Shown: positions 63,851-64,000 of the stretch, piece by piece
How the letters are laid out: each line of letters starts with the position of its first letter
Numbering within the stretch: position 1 is the stretch's first letter
Assembly (NCBI GenBank): GCA_018000995.1
Contig: JAGNIU010000011.1
Coordinates: 1-64,000 of the forward strand
Reading direction: 5' to 3'
Length of the DNA stretch: 64,000 bases
DNA from: Bacteroidia bacterium
GTDB lineage: Bacteria; Bacteroidota; Bacteroidia; B-17B0; Aurantibacillaceae
Notes under the pieces: generated by a model
Told to the model about the DNA's origin: nothing
The model's input: the letters and a program-made list of their open reading frames with translations, nothing else
Database searches by the model: none
Program-made: the position numbers and the translations under genes

Positions 63851-64000
63851 TTATCTTTTCTTCTTTTCGAATTCGGTAATTTGATTATCGTAACACAAAT
63901 AGTAAATACCTTTCTTCATGTTATCTAACTTAACTTCTTTTCCGTAGCCTTTTTTTACAATGCCGTAATCATCGTACAATTCATAAAATGTTTCTGATGT
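63851..64000 (-). CDS. C-terminal part of a gene that continues beyond the window
   Basis: On the minus strand, 49 codons are open from the window edge to a stop at 63851: TSETFYELYDDYGIVKKGYG, then KEVKLDNMKKGIYYLCYDNQ, ending EFEKKKR. The pattern FYELYDDYGIVKKGYG...L.NMKKGIYYL resembles a degenerate T9SS-type C-terminal beta-sandwich. The gene's 5' end is outside the window, so nothing more can be said. Confidence 0.6.
   Translation of the reverse strand, partial: TSETFYELYDDYGIVKKGYGKEVKLDNMKKGIYYLCYDNQITEFEKKKR

Overview
The window is AT-rich DNA from a member of the Bacteroidota. The evidence is consistent across the window: type IX secretion (T9SS) cargo with C-terminal sorting domains of two kinds, a PorP/SprF protein, a SusC-like TonB receptor with a carboxypeptidase-regulatory N-terminus, a GSCFA protein, Bacteroidota-type promoters (TTG, about 17 bases, TAnnTTTG), the gene order rpsF-rpsR-rplI without ssb, and weak Shine-Dalgarno sequences. 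It looks like an environmental gliding or adhesive relative of Flavobacteriales/Chitinophagales; the order is inference. No rRNA, tRNA, CRISPR array, transposase or phage module was found. No stretch longer than about 250 bases lacks a gene.

Region by region. 0.1-1.6 kb: a BaiN-type flavoprotein directly behind a terminator-like hairpin, and a 57-residue lipoprotein. 1.7-6.8 kb: a tightly coupled operon of three paralogous TPR-transmembrane proteins that stop where a SpoIIE-type output domain would normally begin, followed by a Coq7-like diiron protein. 6.8-16.4 kb: secreted proteins (an alpha-helical T9SS cargo, an S1/P1 nuclease, a seven-motif beta-propeller protein, a 1125-residue adhesin-like protein), one degenerate GAF histidine kinase, and an orphan sorting-domain fragment duplicated between two of these loci. 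16.5-21.8 kb: housekeeping (panB, sucC, msrB) mixed with lipoproteins, including one fused to a YfiR-like domain. 21.9-26.4 kb: a putative metal-related outer-membrane uptake locus made of two small His/Cys-rich proteins with C-terminal RAPP/RGPP, a TonB-dependent receptor and a PKD protein. 26.5-34.8 kb: two large type-B-sorted adhesins flanking frr and thyA.

34.9-48.1 kb: cysteine desulfurase, an EamA transporter, an AddB-like nuclease, the rpsF-rpsR-rplI operon with a clear promoter and terminator, a PrsW-family intramembrane protease, PorP/SprF, and a coupled cca-GSCFA-nitroreductase set whose last gene carries the iodotyrosine-deiodinase E-Y-K triad. 48.1-56.7 kb: a structured repeat pair, a secreted oligopeptidase B-like enzyme, an AT-rich acyltransferase followed by structured DNA, small hypothetical genes, an OmpA-family protein and a coiled-coil lipoprotein. 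56.8-64 kb: an MFS carrier, an RsmH-family methyltransferase outside any division cluster, a P-type ATPase, ribBA and a NUDIX hydrolase divergent from it across an 11-base perfect inverted repeat that contains both -7 boxes.

No single known defence or mobile system is present. The candidates for undescribed biology are the output-less TPR/diiron operon, the RAPP/RGPP small-protein locus, and several promoter and start-site arrangements (a CTG start, possible leaderless starts, and start codons one base apart on opposite strands).
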